A stretch of 64,000 nt of DNA from Xanthostigma xanthostigma. Its lineage: Eukaryota > Arthropoda > Insecta > Raphidioptera > Raphidiidae. Where the stretch lies: positions 37,468,753 through 37,532,752 of the forward strand of contig OY754469.1 in NCBI GenBank assembly GCA_963575645.1. The letters are read 5' to 3'. Under the pieces are notes generated by a model, which was given only the letters and a program-made list of their open reading frames with translations, ran no database searches and was not told where the DNA came from. Of the stretch, positions 22,313-33,033 are shown piece after piece. Position 1 is the first letter of the stretch. Each line of letters begins with the position of its first letter. Made by a program: the position numbers and the translations under genes.

Positions 22313-25292
22313 AAGTAAGAAATATTTTTTAGTTCACATTGCTATAATAAGTGATTTTTTTAGTTTTTTTAAACTCTAATTCTTTTTTAATAAGTTATTG
22401 TCCGATAAAAACTGACAAGTCTAATTGTACTAACTGTAGAAGGTGAACAGTTGTCTGGGCCGAAGCTGAAGTACAGTCGCATATAAATAGCCCCCCCCCC
22501 CGCCTCTTTGCTAAACGACACTACGCGAAATTCAATTAACAACTAAATTCAATTAACAAATTTCAAATAAATTCAAATGAATTGTTTTAACTAATTGAAA
22601 GTAAGTTTTTAAATTAATAATATCATTATTCTTTATCACTGTATTAGGTATCTACAATGTTTAAATTGATGTTATAAAAATACTAATTTGAGTCGTCCAG
22701 CGTCTTTAATCTACAATATCTTTGTTTTTAAACGATTTATCCTTCATCTTAACTCCAAAACAAAAAATGGTCGTATTTGTCCGACACACAAAAACTATCC
22801 CAACTCGGGATCAGGCAGCGCTGGATTTACACTAGGGGCAGTAGGGGCTAGTACCCAGAGCGGCAAAATTCTAGGGCCGGCAAAATTTAGAACGTGGAAA
22901 AACATTTTTTTTTGCGTTACATGGGCTGCTATATTTTGATCCATCCTATACATATAACTGGTTATTTATAATTCATGACATAATGTGCCCTGTTGAAATG
23001 TATTGTTTATCTCGAATCGCTGCACGAAACGTCTATGGAAATGAAAAGTTATGTCTCCTTGGAGTCCGTAGAGCCTATTCACAGGTAACGTGTAACAAGT
23101 TGACTATATCAATGCCCCTAACCCGTTCTAAATCAATCATCATTTCGTGATATAATGTCGGTTAACAGTGTGGCCAAATGTGTTTAAAATTCCCCGTCAC
23201 ACTTGCAATACATTTATGTAAAAAAAGCAGCCTAGTACAAGCCGAGCTTGCATGAAGGGTTTCACATTTTTCTCAATGATATTTTTCGAAGTATAATGAT
23301 GGACAGCAATTTTATGAAGTTTTTTTTTGAAAATGTAAAAAAATTCTAGCGAATTGAACAACTCCAAAAATAATGATATAAATTGATGTGATATTTAAAA
23401 TAATTAATTATAGGTATTATAAGTAGGTATATTATACAAAAAATGCTAAATTACAATTTTTTGCAGTCTTTTTGTTTAAACAAAGAACGGCTAAACCGAT
23501 TTTGATAAAATAGGCTTCAATAGGTCATATGCATGTATTTTTTTATATTTTTAATAGATTATTTAGTCAACCATAATACGGAAAAAAATTGATAATCATT
23601 TAAAAATGTAATATTATCATAAGAAAAAAAAATATTAAATTTCACATTCATAATTAGACAGTTTAAACAATCGGCTGTTGGCGGGCTTATGTGACGTCAT
23701 GATATATGATCATAGTATATGATGCATGTCAACCTTGATGTCAAATTGTTAATGTTCTAAATTAAGTTTATTTGTTGTTTTCTCTGAATACGGACATAAT
23801 CTTACTGTGAGACGACACAGTCGTCATGGAAACTGTTGTTGATATATACTCTGACGTCACGCTGCGTTTTGAAAATTCGAAAATAGCGCATATTTTCTAC
23901 ATTTCTTTTTTATTATTTGTAGTTTTTTTCAGTTATTAGATTAATAAAATATCCATCACGATAGAATCAGGAACTAAAATATATTTCGAAATAAAAATTT
24001 AAACCAATTTGGAGTCTCATGCATATGACCTATTGGCACCCTAAACAAGTTCGATATCACTTGATTCTCGAAATACTGTGTAAAATTTGCTTGTTTACGG
24101 TTCTTTTGCTTAAGCAAAAAGAACGGCTAAACAAGTATCATATTTGTAGTAATTAAGAATATAGCAAGTCATGAAGGAATAGATAAGATAATAATTATTA
24201 TTTTTAAAAGATGCAAAAATTAATGTAATCTCAATTTTGAAGTTAGACATATCTGAATATATCTTAAATTCATGACTTACTATATTTTTACTTATTAGTC
24301 ACTATAACCCCATGACACATCGTGCCGCAGAGCGTCATAATGGCCGATAAGTCTCGTTCGCGACTCCATCTTGAAAAAATTGAATATCTTCGGTGAATAT
24401 AAAGATTTTGTAATAATGTTTCCTTCATACCTCGATCGAAAATTCCTAGTTTTAGGGATTTTGTTCGCGATTTGGCAACACTGAATCAATCATCATTCCG
24501 TGACATGCCGGTACGTTAACGCGCTGATTGTAAAGTTTAATATATTCTACCTACTCCCACTAGCTCCGGTCCGTGCGACACGCGCGGTCTTTAAAGCTCG
24601 CAAATTATGTCTGTCGACAGAGACATTTCTGTCTGACACAAAAAGAAATCTAGTTAGCCCTGGAATATTATTACATTCCTCGCTTTTATGACCTATAAAT
24701 ACCACTGCGGAAATCGCAGCAACATCAAGTTAATACTATAGTTTATGTATCTAGAACGAAATGGAGGTTATTATGTTATAGTCAGAGTGCCCGTCGGCAA
24801 AAATTTTATTGACACATTAACCTAGACGGCGAGGAGGTAAAAACATTAAAAAGTGCATTTTTCGGGCACAGGCGAGATTATTGTTGGAATCGCTTCGTTT
24901 TAGGGTGTAGTTCAACCCCCTTAGTTTGCTTACAAATTTTTGGTGTGCTTGATTTTATAATTGACAAATAGTGACGAAAATAGTGCTTTTTTCTCTAGTT
25001 CCTTTAATATCTCCGTTCCTCTTGACTTTTAGTATAGCATATGCATTGAGAAAGTTGTTCCTTATGAAATTTCCTAAAAAATGAGCACTGACAGAGGTCG
25101 CTAAGTGCAATTTGTTAATTTCCTCTATGACTTTTCTTGATTTTGGGGCGTTTTCCCTCTAAATTTTCCGAAAGATGTCGTTTTGACGACATGTAAAAAT
25201 TTATAGATATACTGTTTGTTTTTTTAATTGGATAGCTTAAAAACTTCAAACAAAACGCTAAAATAATGTTCTCTGACAAATAACATGAATCA
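22313..25292. other. AT-rich stretch with weak inverted repeats
   Basis: A C-run of about 12 lies at 22490. At 22808-22900 GCGCTGGATTTACACTAGGG and GGGCCGGCAAAATT resemble one end of a hAT-like element of the kind seen at 42702. Around 23455-24120 there is a weak inverted pair: AATAGGTCATATGCATG (23519) against CATGCATATGACCTATTGG (24019), each near AAAGAACGGCTAAAC. At 24310-24350 an inverted relative of 55980-56035 is present (GCCGCAGAGCGTCATAATGG). No gene is supported. Confidence 0.35.
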
Positions 25293-25351
25293 TTTAAAAT
25301 GTCTGACACCTCGAATATGTTCGACATATTCGAGGTGTCAGACATTTTAAA
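25293..25351. repeat. Perfect 28-bp palindrome with 3-nt loop
   Basis: 25293-25320 is the exact reverse complement of 25324-25351, separated only by TCG. The arm includes ATGTCTGACACCTCGAATAT. It is isolated, with no flanking transposon ends visible. Confidence 0.9.
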
Positions 25352-25877
25352 CTGAGCGACGCAGCAACGCGTGGCCGGATACGACTAGTTGTATAGGTAA
25401 ATAGCAACATTTTGGGCGTCCGTGTGCAGGTATATATGTTTTCTGTTGACGATAAACTAACTTAAGGGTTACTTATATTCAGTTCCAACTCACTGGAGAA
25501 GTAATGCAAACTCCAAAGAAAGCATGATTACAAAGGTATTTCTCGATCCTTTGAAGATGCAAAGATCAAGTAATCTGTTTTGATGATACGGTAGCTAACC
25601 ACAATCAAAGGCCATTCTCTAACTAAATGTACCGCCGCGCCGTTCCAGTTACAGTTCCAGGTTGATAAGGATCCATTGAACTGTGATGACATTATAATAT
25701 AATATTACTGCCATTGAGAGAACAGACGTTACGTTCCAATCCAATTAAGGCAAAGATACAATAGACGTAACTTAAAAGCTGTAAAAGTAATATGATATGA
25801 AGACTCAGGTACTATCTATTCTGTTTGAAAAGTTAAAAATTCGTTCTCTTTGTATTCCAACTCGACAAGTGGGGAAT

Positions 25878-26490
25878 GAATAAAATATTTTTAACAAAAA
25901 TATTGAACCGACTTCACACTAAAAAATGCCAAAATGAAATCGATTCCGAGAACTACACCGACTCCAAAACATTTCAATACGCAATTATTTTTTACTTTTT
26001 AGTGTGAAGTCGGTTCAATTTTTTTGTTAAAAATATTTTATTTTTCTTTTTTAGTGCTAATCTAACACTAAAAATCGGTGAACATACATAAAAAACTTCA
26101 ATAAATAAAATTATCGACCAATTTTTCAGACAATATATTAACAAACAATATAAAAAAAAAAAAAAAAAAAAAAATATATTGTCTGAAAAATTGGTCTATA
26201 ATTTTATTTATTGAAGAGTTCTAATCAGACGTTAATCAAAGATTTGAATACATAAAAAACATTATGCGTTTCTTTGAAATTTGAGAGTTTCCCTCGATTT
26301 CTCCGGATTCCACCATCAGATCCTGACTTGGTTCCGATGGGACCACCTCTGAGGTGCACTCTTTCGAATAAAAAAAAATATTTGAAAATCGGTCCATAAT
26401 TGACGGAGAAATCGGTGAACATACATAAAAAAAAAATATATATATATACAGACGAACACAGAACCTCCTCCTTTTTGTTGAAGTCGGTTA
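25878..26490. mobile_element. Second copy of the palindrome-headed element, with a Penelope fragment inside
   Basis: The palindromic head (25882-25920 against 26000-26042) is shorter than in the copy at 20641. The tail 26285-26490 matches 20975-21165 (CCCTCGATTTCTCCGGATTC, ATCGGTCCATAATTGACGGA, CCTCCTCCTTTTTG). Between head and tail lies 26090-26250, a palindromic Penelope-type terminus (CGACCAATTTTTCAGACAATATAT against its inverted copy), separated by an A-run of about 24. That block is absent from the first copy. Confidence 0.65.
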
Positions 26491-26607
26491 AAAATACAGA
26501 TTTAGTTCAAAATCCACTTTTCAAAATTTTATATTACTTTTTCGTTTTGAGGTCCTCCGAGTCCAAAAAAACATATTTTTGAAATCCAAGTATCCGCTGT
26601 TGTTCCA

Positions 26608-26767
26608 AATCTTCTTGGTTTCTGGGCCCGTTTGTATTTCTACCTGACGTTTTGTCTACAACTGCGGTAGACATTGATGTCATAATGTCTACCGCAGTTG
26701 TAGACGAAACGTCAGGTAGAAATACCAATGAACCACAGCATACAAGCCCGGAAACCAAGAAGATTTG
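26608..26767. repeat. 160-bp hairpin, Penelope-type terminus
   Basis: The inner stem pairs 26640-26676 with about 26684-26720 (TACCTGACGTTTTGTCTACA and following). The outer arms ATCTTCTTGGTTTCYGGGC and its complement extend it to 26608 and 26767 with an interruption. The right arm contains GTAGACGAAACGTCAGG, the GAAACGT signature that recurs in the Penelope arms of this window. Confidence 0.6.
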
Positions 26768-27976
26768 TATAAACTAAATATGTCTTCAAAAATATGCGAG
26801 GTCGTACTCATGTGAAAGCAAGAATGAATGACGCATTCGAAGCACACGAGACCTGTGTGCGATAATCTTTAGCGTGTAGAAATTAGTTTGTTATGAATGC
26901 GAAGACGCTTGTATCAGGCGGCAAACAATGCAATAGGCGTCGGCATTATCTCCCCGATTTACGTTCTGCAGACATCCAAGACATGATAATTAACTGAAAC
27001 GCGATCGTCATCCTCCAAGTTGACAGGGATGGGAAAATTTCATCCGGTCACTAAAGAGTATAAGGTTTCTGGTTTCTCGACCTTTTTTATTTCTCGAGAA
27101 ATTGTGACATTTTTAATAAAACACGTTGTTATTTTCAAATTTTTGCTTTATTACAAATTAGACTGATAGATGATATCAATTAAATCAAATGGTAAATTTT
27201 TAGTTACAATAAATTGCACTTATTAGGTAATTAACAAATCAACCACAAACAATAAACCGAACAAACTCTACTCATCTGGTCTATATAAAAAATAAAGAGA
27301 AAGGTAATACTTATTTTTTTTATAATTATCCCTGTCAGTTCCTAAATGAACAAGTCTTTAATTAAATAAAAAATAATTAGTAAAATTAAATCAATAAAAT
27401 ACATCTGTTATTCTGGTATGGTACCTACTATACAGAATGATTTTTAAGTTGATTCTTCTTTTTTAACAACGTGTAGAAATCAAATAGACCAACAAATATT
27501 TTACGTAACTTTTTTATCAAAACTTAAAAATAAGAGAGAAATAGCCTTTCAGTTTGATTAAACTTTTTAAATTTTATCTAATTAATTCAAAAGCCCGGTT
27601 AACACACGCGAAGAAATGATAGCACGAATCGGAAACGTACACCAAATAATTCGCGGAAGGCCCTCATCGCTACTACAAGCCTGTATACAGAAGCATGGCT
27701 ACGGCACACGCATCTTTGTGTCCAACAAAACAGGGACAACTTCGAACAATTTCTGTGAATACTTTATAATGACATAACATATTTCTATAGTGACATAACA
27801 TAACGCCAGCACCGACCCCAAAATTTGATAAGATTTAATAAAACTTTGAAAGTTCATTCCTCTTTCACGTTTGAGTTTTGATAAAAAGTTACTTGAAATA
27901 TTCTTTCGTCTATTTGATTTCTACACGCTGTTAAAAAAAGAATCAACTTAAAAATCACTCTGCATATTCAATAATA
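26768..27976. other. AT-rich stretch with a weak inverted repeat
   Basis: TACAGAATGATTTTTAAGTTGATTC...CGTGTAGAAATCAAATAGAC (about 27430-27490) is the inverted counterpart of GTCTATTTGATTTCTACACG...GAATCAACTTAAAAATCACT (about 27907-27960). The ends and the 530-bp spacing suggest a small non-autonomous DNA element. No gene is present. Confidence 0.5.
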
Positions 27977-27980
27977 GTAT

Positions 27981-28924
27981 TGTAACAAAACTGTTCTAGT
28001 TCGTGGTGGGAATTATTTATTTATAATAATAAAATACTAAAAATGCAGTAACGCGAAAAGGAGTCTATGTTAGACTGTTAAAAATTTTTAATAAAGTCCC
28101 AGAAGAAATTAAGAAGCTAGATTATAAACATTTTGAAAAAAAGTTAAAAATTCACCTGATAAATAAATGTATATACAGTATTGATGAATTTTAAATAATT
28201 TTAATTGATATAGAGGTATTGTTGAAAATTGTTGTTAAATTATTTGTATGACACTTTTTATGCCCGATGGGCAAAATGAAATAAATATATATGTTATGTT
28301 ATGTTATGTTAATGTTTAACAAAACAGTTAAATGCACATCGAAAGCGTACTTTTTTAACAAACAGTAATAATAACGTTAACAGAACAAAACTAATAGTTC
28401 TAAATAATAAAATAGAAAACTAAGTAACAGAAGAATATAAAGCCCTAATTATGTACACAAAATATTTATAACACACAAACACACCGAAGTTTATCTAGTA
28501 CTATTCGCACTTGTCTATTAACTATATTCATAGGATTATTTACAACACAGAAGCTATTTATGTACAACCAGATTTATATAATTGCACTCAATGGTTTACA
28601 CAGCTCATTTATCTTCTATCTTAGCAGCTACCTCCGTTTTGCTGTACTGACACTGGACAACTTATTTCCCAGTTGTCTGTAATCCACTGTACGTATGCTG
28701 CAACTAACCAACTGACTGACTTGCCAACCACTCCGCTCGCATTTTATAACTTCATCCCCCGACTGTAGAATGTTCTAGAAGCATCTCGACCTTTTTTACA
28801 CGCATTGCCTTCTACAGGCAATTCTAAGAAGGTCGGGTTTTTTACCTGCTTTCCATTGTTGTGGTTGTCGTGGTCTGGAACATTCTATGGAACACATTAT
28901 CGTCCCAACAGGGAACACGCAACA
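27981..28924 (-). mobile_element. Solo LTR (family 2) interrupted by a LINE fragment
   Basis: Read on the minus strand, the block starts TGTTGCGTGTTCCCTG and ends TTTTGTTACA. A perfect 4-bp duplication GTAT flanks it (27977-27980, 28925-28928). It aligns along its length with the LTR at 29723-30306, except for about 280 bp (28033-28310) that is a LINE 3' end. Minus-strand TATA box TATAAAAT lies at 28741-28748, with a TCAGT-type initiator downstream (about 28710). No internal retrotransposon region remains. Order of events: LTR first, then LINE. Confidence 0.85.
28033..28310 (+). pseudogene. LINE ORF2 C-terminal fragment and tail inside the LTR
   Basis: The frame 28033-28194 has no start codon and encodes FNKVPEEIKKLDYKHFEKKL followed by a segment ending CIYSIDEF and a stop. 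This is the same C-terminal pattern as the LINE at 20440 and the one at 44684 (FN.LP.EIK...F...L...YSI.EF). A GC-rich hairpin (GCCCGATGGGC, 28262-28272) and the tail (TGTTA)n at about 28290-28311 follow. Extremely 5'-truncated retrotransposition product. The parent is a jockey/CR1-like element (inferred). Confidence 0.75.
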
Positions 28925-29308
28925 GTATGATATGATGACGACTCAAGAAACATTTGAATGGCTGTCTCCTGTTTGTCAAGAAGACGTTCGTTAAAAGTTC
29001 GCAGTGGCGTTTTCGCAACCCTGAGAGTTTCAATAGGCATGCATGTAGGTATTATTAACTAATGTTGAACACTACGTAGAGCCGGGCGTCGGGTTAATAT
29101 CTTGACGCATTAGATAATGTCAATTACAATTACCGTAAACAGCTTGCCATTGTAAACAGGTGACTTAGATCAACCGATCGTCTACCGGCAAACTTCGATA
29201 ATTGCCGACTACGTGCCTAACATTCCAATCTACGAGATACGACTGCGAATCAGGGAACTGGCAAGCCTGGAACGTGACAGTTGTGATCACCGGTAGTGAT
29301 ACTAAATA

Positions 29309-29320
29309 ATCTATGAAATT
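29309..29320 (+). repeat. Left target-site duplication of the SINE
   Basis: ATCTATGAAATT lies directly before the SINE. The right copy is present as ATCTAT at 29717-29722 and CTATGAAATT at 30307-30316, split by the solo LTR. Confidence 0.8.
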
Positions 29321-29716
29321 AACTGAGCGGTGTAGAGTAGTGGAGAGTGCACTAGACTCGCATTCGGGAGGTACCGGGTTCGAATCCCGGCGGGGGCAGA
29401 TTTGGCTGGGATTTTTTCCTGCTGCCTCTCGCCGAGAAACGCTAACTCCTGTACCGGTCATCTTGTTGAGATTTTCCATGGTTTCTCTCAATAATTTCAG
29501 GTAAATATCGAGGTTGTTCCTTATTCAATTATCTGTCAAACTCCTATGCTCAAAATTTGCCTACCTTATCCTCAAATCCCTTCATTCGCCCATCGCTATT
29601 AATTAGTTAAATAAGAAAAATGTAGAAAATAACGAGAAGTATAATAGATGGAAAATACTTATGGCATCTGACATACAGTCGAGAAACGGACGTTAAATAC
29701 ATTATTATTATTATTG
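29321..29716 (+). mobile_element. tRNA-derived SINE, full length
   Basis: The head contains a pol III A-box-like stretch (GTAGAGTAGTGGAGAGTGCA, 29332-29351) and a clear B box GGTTCGAATCC (29377-29387). A tRNA-unrelated body follows, with CTGCTGCCTCTCGCCGAGAA and TTGAGATTTTCCATGGTTTC, and the 3' end is an (ATT)n tail at 29700-29716. A 12-bp target duplication surrounds it. A second, 5'-truncated copy is at 35626-35994. Because the LINE at 44684 also ends in (ATT)n, that LINE type is a candidate source of the SINE's retrotransposition machinery (inferred). Frames on either strand here (29165-29504) are not genes. Confidence 0.85.
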
Positions 29717-29722
29717 ATCTAT

Positions 29723-30306
29723 TGTTGCGCGCCCCTGTTGGGACGATAATGTGTTCCATAGAATGTTCCAGACTACAACAACAATAACAATTGAAAGCAG
29801 CTTCTTAGAATTGCCTGGAGAATGCAATGCATGTAAAAAGGTCGAGATGCTTCCAGAACATTCGATAGGAGGGGGACGAAGCTATAAAATGCGAGCGGAG
29901 TGGTGGGCAAGTCAGTCAGTCAGTTGTTCGTGAAGCGTTCATGTTTTGATACAGTACCAGTGCGTTGTGACATAAATAATTAAGTGCAGTTATATAAATC
30001 TGGTTTGACATAAATAACTTTTTGTAAGTAATAGTGTGTATATAGTTAATAGACAAAAGTGTGCTAATAAACTTTGGTGTGTTCCTATATTGTAAATATT
30101 TTGTGTACCTACATAATTAGTGACTCTATACTCTTCTGTTACTTAGTTTCTATTTTATTATCTAGAACTATTAGCTTTGTTTTTGTTAACGTTATTTTGT
30201 TTCTGTTTGTTAAAGAAGTACTTTCGTTTGTGTGTTTATCTGTTTTTGTTAAACGTTTATTATTGTAAACAAATAATTCACCACGGACTAAAACAGTTTT
30301 GTTACA
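29723..30306 (+). mobile_element. Solo LTR (family 2), inserted in the SINE target duplication
   Basis: The 584-bp block starts TGTTGCGCGCCCCTG and ends TTTTGTTACA. The duplication CTAT lies on both sides (29719-29722, 30307-30310). Core promoter: TATAAAA at 29883-29889, then TCAGTCAGTCAGT from 29912, about 29 bases downstream. The polyadenylation signal AATAAA is at 30066-30071. It is the same family as 27981-28924 but in opposite orientation, and each copy has its own target duplication, so they are independent insertions rather than the two ends of one element. Confidence 0.88.
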
Positions 30307-30316
30307 CTATGAAATT

Positions 30317-31080
30317 TTAATTGTGGCAATATAAACTTTTAATTTGAGTCGGTGGCGGTTCCTCTATGAGTGCTGCAGAGCTGCAGAACAATCAAAATCT
30401 GTTTTAGCATAGGGAAATATAAGAGACAAGATTAGCCTTGAGCGCGAGAAAGTATGGGACATCGTGTTTTGGAAATAATTTTTTTTAATTTTTTGTGTCA
30501 CATTTATATGAAAGTTAATGAGCCGTCGAAGTTTACCCAACCCTTAAAGTTGCGATATTCAAAAATGGATCAAAATGATAGGCCAATTAATAAGAATATA
30601 ATGTTAATTTAAGGACAGCAACAATAGTATAATTGTTAGTTCAGAGTTAGTTACAGCTTTTAAATCTAATTAAATCTTTTGTTCAACCAGTGCTGACTAC
30701 ATGGCCAAGAGACGTCATGGGACGCTAGGACAGCCCCACTGAGTATAGATAGGGACAACTGTTAAATGTTCGCAGTTTCAGACAGGGTCAAACATAAACA
30801 AACGACTCGGAAATGCCGAAAAAAATTTGAGTCGTATGAAAATACTCGGTCTGTGTGTTTGTTCCCCCATAACTTTTAAATCGTTAATCCGATTTCAATG
30901 AAATTTGATATGAGCATATAGGACACATCAGCTCAAAGGATATAGGCTATATCTGTTTTTGGTTATTACGCTACCAAACCAAAGTTTTAAAGTAAATAGA
31001 CACGATTCTAGAGTTTTATATTGTAGATTATAGACGCTTCCCAATAAAGTCATTGGCGTCTAATTAATCTTAATTGAACG
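30317..31080. other. AT-rich stretch, nothing recognised
   Basis: No gene. At 31027-31058 a short imperfect hairpin (TAGACGC...GCGTCTA) lies just before the tRNA-like sequence. Confidence 0.4.
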
Positions 31081-31152
31081 AGCAGAAATGGGATTCAAAC
31101 CCATGACAAATTGATTCAAAGACCAGCACGCTAACCATTAAACCAAGCTGTT
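31081..31152 (-). pseudogene. tRNA-Gln(TTG)-like pseudo-tRNA
   Basis: On the minus strand the sequence has an A box TGGTTTAATGGTTAGCG, an anticodon loop CTTTGAA (anticodon TTG) and a perfect T arm ATGGG-TTTGAAT-CCCAT (31088-31104). The A box and anticodon loop match the layout of eukaryotic tRNA-Gln. The anticodon stem does not pair and the acceptor stem pairs at only about 4 of 7 positions, so this is a tRNA pseudogene or a SINE head. A Penelope-type terminal relic (31165-31215, minus) follows. Confidence 0.6.
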
Positions 31153-31164
31153 TTCAACTTTCAA

Positions 31165-31215
31165 ATTTTTGATTAACGTCTGATTAGAACTCTTCAATAA
31201 ATAATTCGATAAATT
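31165..31215 (-). repeat. Penelope-type terminal relic
   Basis: The inverted form of the terminal block at 6265-6303 (TTTTGATTAACGTCTGATTA then GAACTCTTCAATAAATAA). No coding part is attached. Confidence 0.5.
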
Positions 31216-31970
31216 TATTTATTGATGTTTTCAACTTTCACTTACTTATATCCTGTTTTTATATTATGGAGGTTTTAGTTATTTCAAGAGCTTCATTCAG
31301 ATTTAATTCCATTAAAACAAGATTTTACATATGTTTCAAGATTCAACCGATTTGTCTCTAAAGTATGTTTTATGTCTACACGATATTTTTATTTTTTATT
31401 TTCATCCTTATTTTGTTTGTCTTTTTAAATTGAATATTTTATTTGGTATTGTGTTTTAAAAAAAGATTTTGTCTGTATTAAAGTTGGATCAGCATTAAAA
31501 CTTTCAAACATTACCTACATTTGTTTAAAAATAATATCACTGCATTGTTTTAAGGAGTGATGAAAACTTAATAAGTACATAAAAATGTAATGCCTGCTAT
31601 TTGACCATCAACAATTTCATTAAAATATAATATCTGTAATTTTAATACGTCGTTTTAACGTTGAGCAATTTCCGCGACTACTGAAATATTTACAACGTGT
31701 TCAAAATTTGTTTTCGCTAACATTTTTTTATTAGTAGGTGTTTTTGAGGTAATTTTACGGTCAACTTTGGATTTTTAAATGGAAGTTTAATTTTGCATGA
31801 AAAAAGTAACAACATTTGTCCGAAATTTTTTTTTTTTTTATCTGGGCATAACTTTTTGAACACGAATAACAGAAACAAAATAGAGCTGATCAAAATGTAT
31901 TTTAACATTAAAACTCCACAAGTATAGTGAATGTCATAATTTAGGTCAAAATTTACATTTCAACATTTTA

Positions 31971-32290
31971 CAATATTTTTTCTTCATATCTCGGTCGAAA
32001 GTACGTACTTCCGGCATCAATTTTAAGGCAGAAAGTCTAGCATTGGTGGGATTACACGCACTGATGCCGGACGTACATACTTTCGACCGGCTATAAAGAA
32101 AAATATTAATCATGTACACAGCAACTGCCTCCAGATAATAGTCGCGAACAGCTGTCATTCGTATTTTTTCGTATAACCTCAAAGCTGCTTGCTTGGAATT
32201 TATATGTGTTTTTATGTAAATAATAAGTAATTAATTAATTAATTAATAAGCATACTTTCGACCGAGGAATGAAAAAGAAAAGTATACACC
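31971..32290. repeat. TIR-like element with TCGGTCGAAAGTACGTACTT ends, copy 1
   Basis: The left end CTTCATATCTCGGTCGAAAG and right end CTTTCGACCGAGGAATGAA are inverted. An internal inverted pair (CGGCATCA...TGATGCCGG) lies at 32012-32072. A minus-orientation relative is at 51709-52010 (shared ACAGCTGTC, CTTGGAATTTAT and TTAATTAATTAAT blocks) and a third with the same ends is at 61652-62335. No transposase frame. Confidence 0.55.
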
Positions 32291-32702
32291 ACACTGACCG
32301 AAAGTTTGATATTCTTGAACGCAGTGCAATAATCTCAAACTTTCTGCCCTTGTAATGTAATATACTATTTGACAACGTGTTTAACACGAAAACGGGAAGA
32401 TCCAGGTTGTTTTTGGGGAAATTCAGCGCAATTGCAGAAGAGATATGTCATTACGACCAAAATGAATATTTATCCTAAAACTTTTTGATATAATCTATTG
32501 TTTTGAATATATTTGTATTTTTTGTATTTTTTGACGCAATTATGCAGACACTATGTTCTGCTAACAATAAAGTTAACTATTATTATTATTATTATTATTA
32601 TAACGTAATTGTTTATTATTCTATCACTTTTTTTTAAATGTTTTTTGTTGCGAATTTCATAGTTTCGTAATATTTTAAGAATAACAGCAGTAATAACAAT
32701 AG
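32291..32702. other. AT-rich stretch with a possible LINE tail
   Basis: CTGCTAACAATAAAGTTAAC followed by (TAT)n at 32577-32601 looks like a LINE 3' end with an (ATT)n-type tail, but no coding fragment precedes it. Confidence 0.35.
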
Positions 32703-33033
32703 TAAATAAATAAAATAGTCGACCAATTTTTTTCAGACCATATATTGACAAAAATTATATAAAAATATAAATAAAAATAACAAAGGTTGACGTTTCGACC
32801 CGGATTTGGATCTTCTTCAGAATGCACGATGCATTCTATTAGATAATAAATAACTAATACTAATTAATTTTTATATTTTTCTGAAGAAGATCCAAATCCG
32901 GATCGCAACGCCAACCTTTGTTATTTTGATTTATATTTTTATATAATTTTTGTCAATATATGGTCTGAAAAAAATTGGTCGACTATTTTATTTATTTGAA
33001 GAGTTCTATTCAGACGTTAATCAAAGATTTGAA
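32703..33033. mobile_element. Palindromic Penelope-type terminus with two hammerhead-like motifs
   Basis: Arms 32703-32825 and 32878-32995 are inverted copies. Each arm has the motif CTGAAGAAGATCCAAATCCG followed by GAAACG or a variant: minus strand 32791-32820, plus strand 32881-32910. The right copy reads GCAACG, so its core is mutated. The stem GATCC...GGATC lies between the two core parts. The terminal block TCTGAAAAAAATTGGTCGAC...GAAGAGTTCTATTCAGACG follows on the right. It looks like two inverted 3' termini of one Penelope-like family without coding sequence. Confidence 0.65.

Noticed and set aside
29165..29504. Frames of 108 and 63 codons as proteins
   Set aside because: They overlap the SINE head and its B box on both strands; they are shadows of the SINE.
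27981..30306. The two family-2 LTRs as the ends of one LTR retrotransposon
   Set aside because: They are in opposite orientation and each has its own 4-bp duplication, so they are independent solo LTRs.
31081..31152. Functional tRNA-Gln gene
   Set aside because: The anticodon stem does not pair and the acceptor stem is mostly unpaired.
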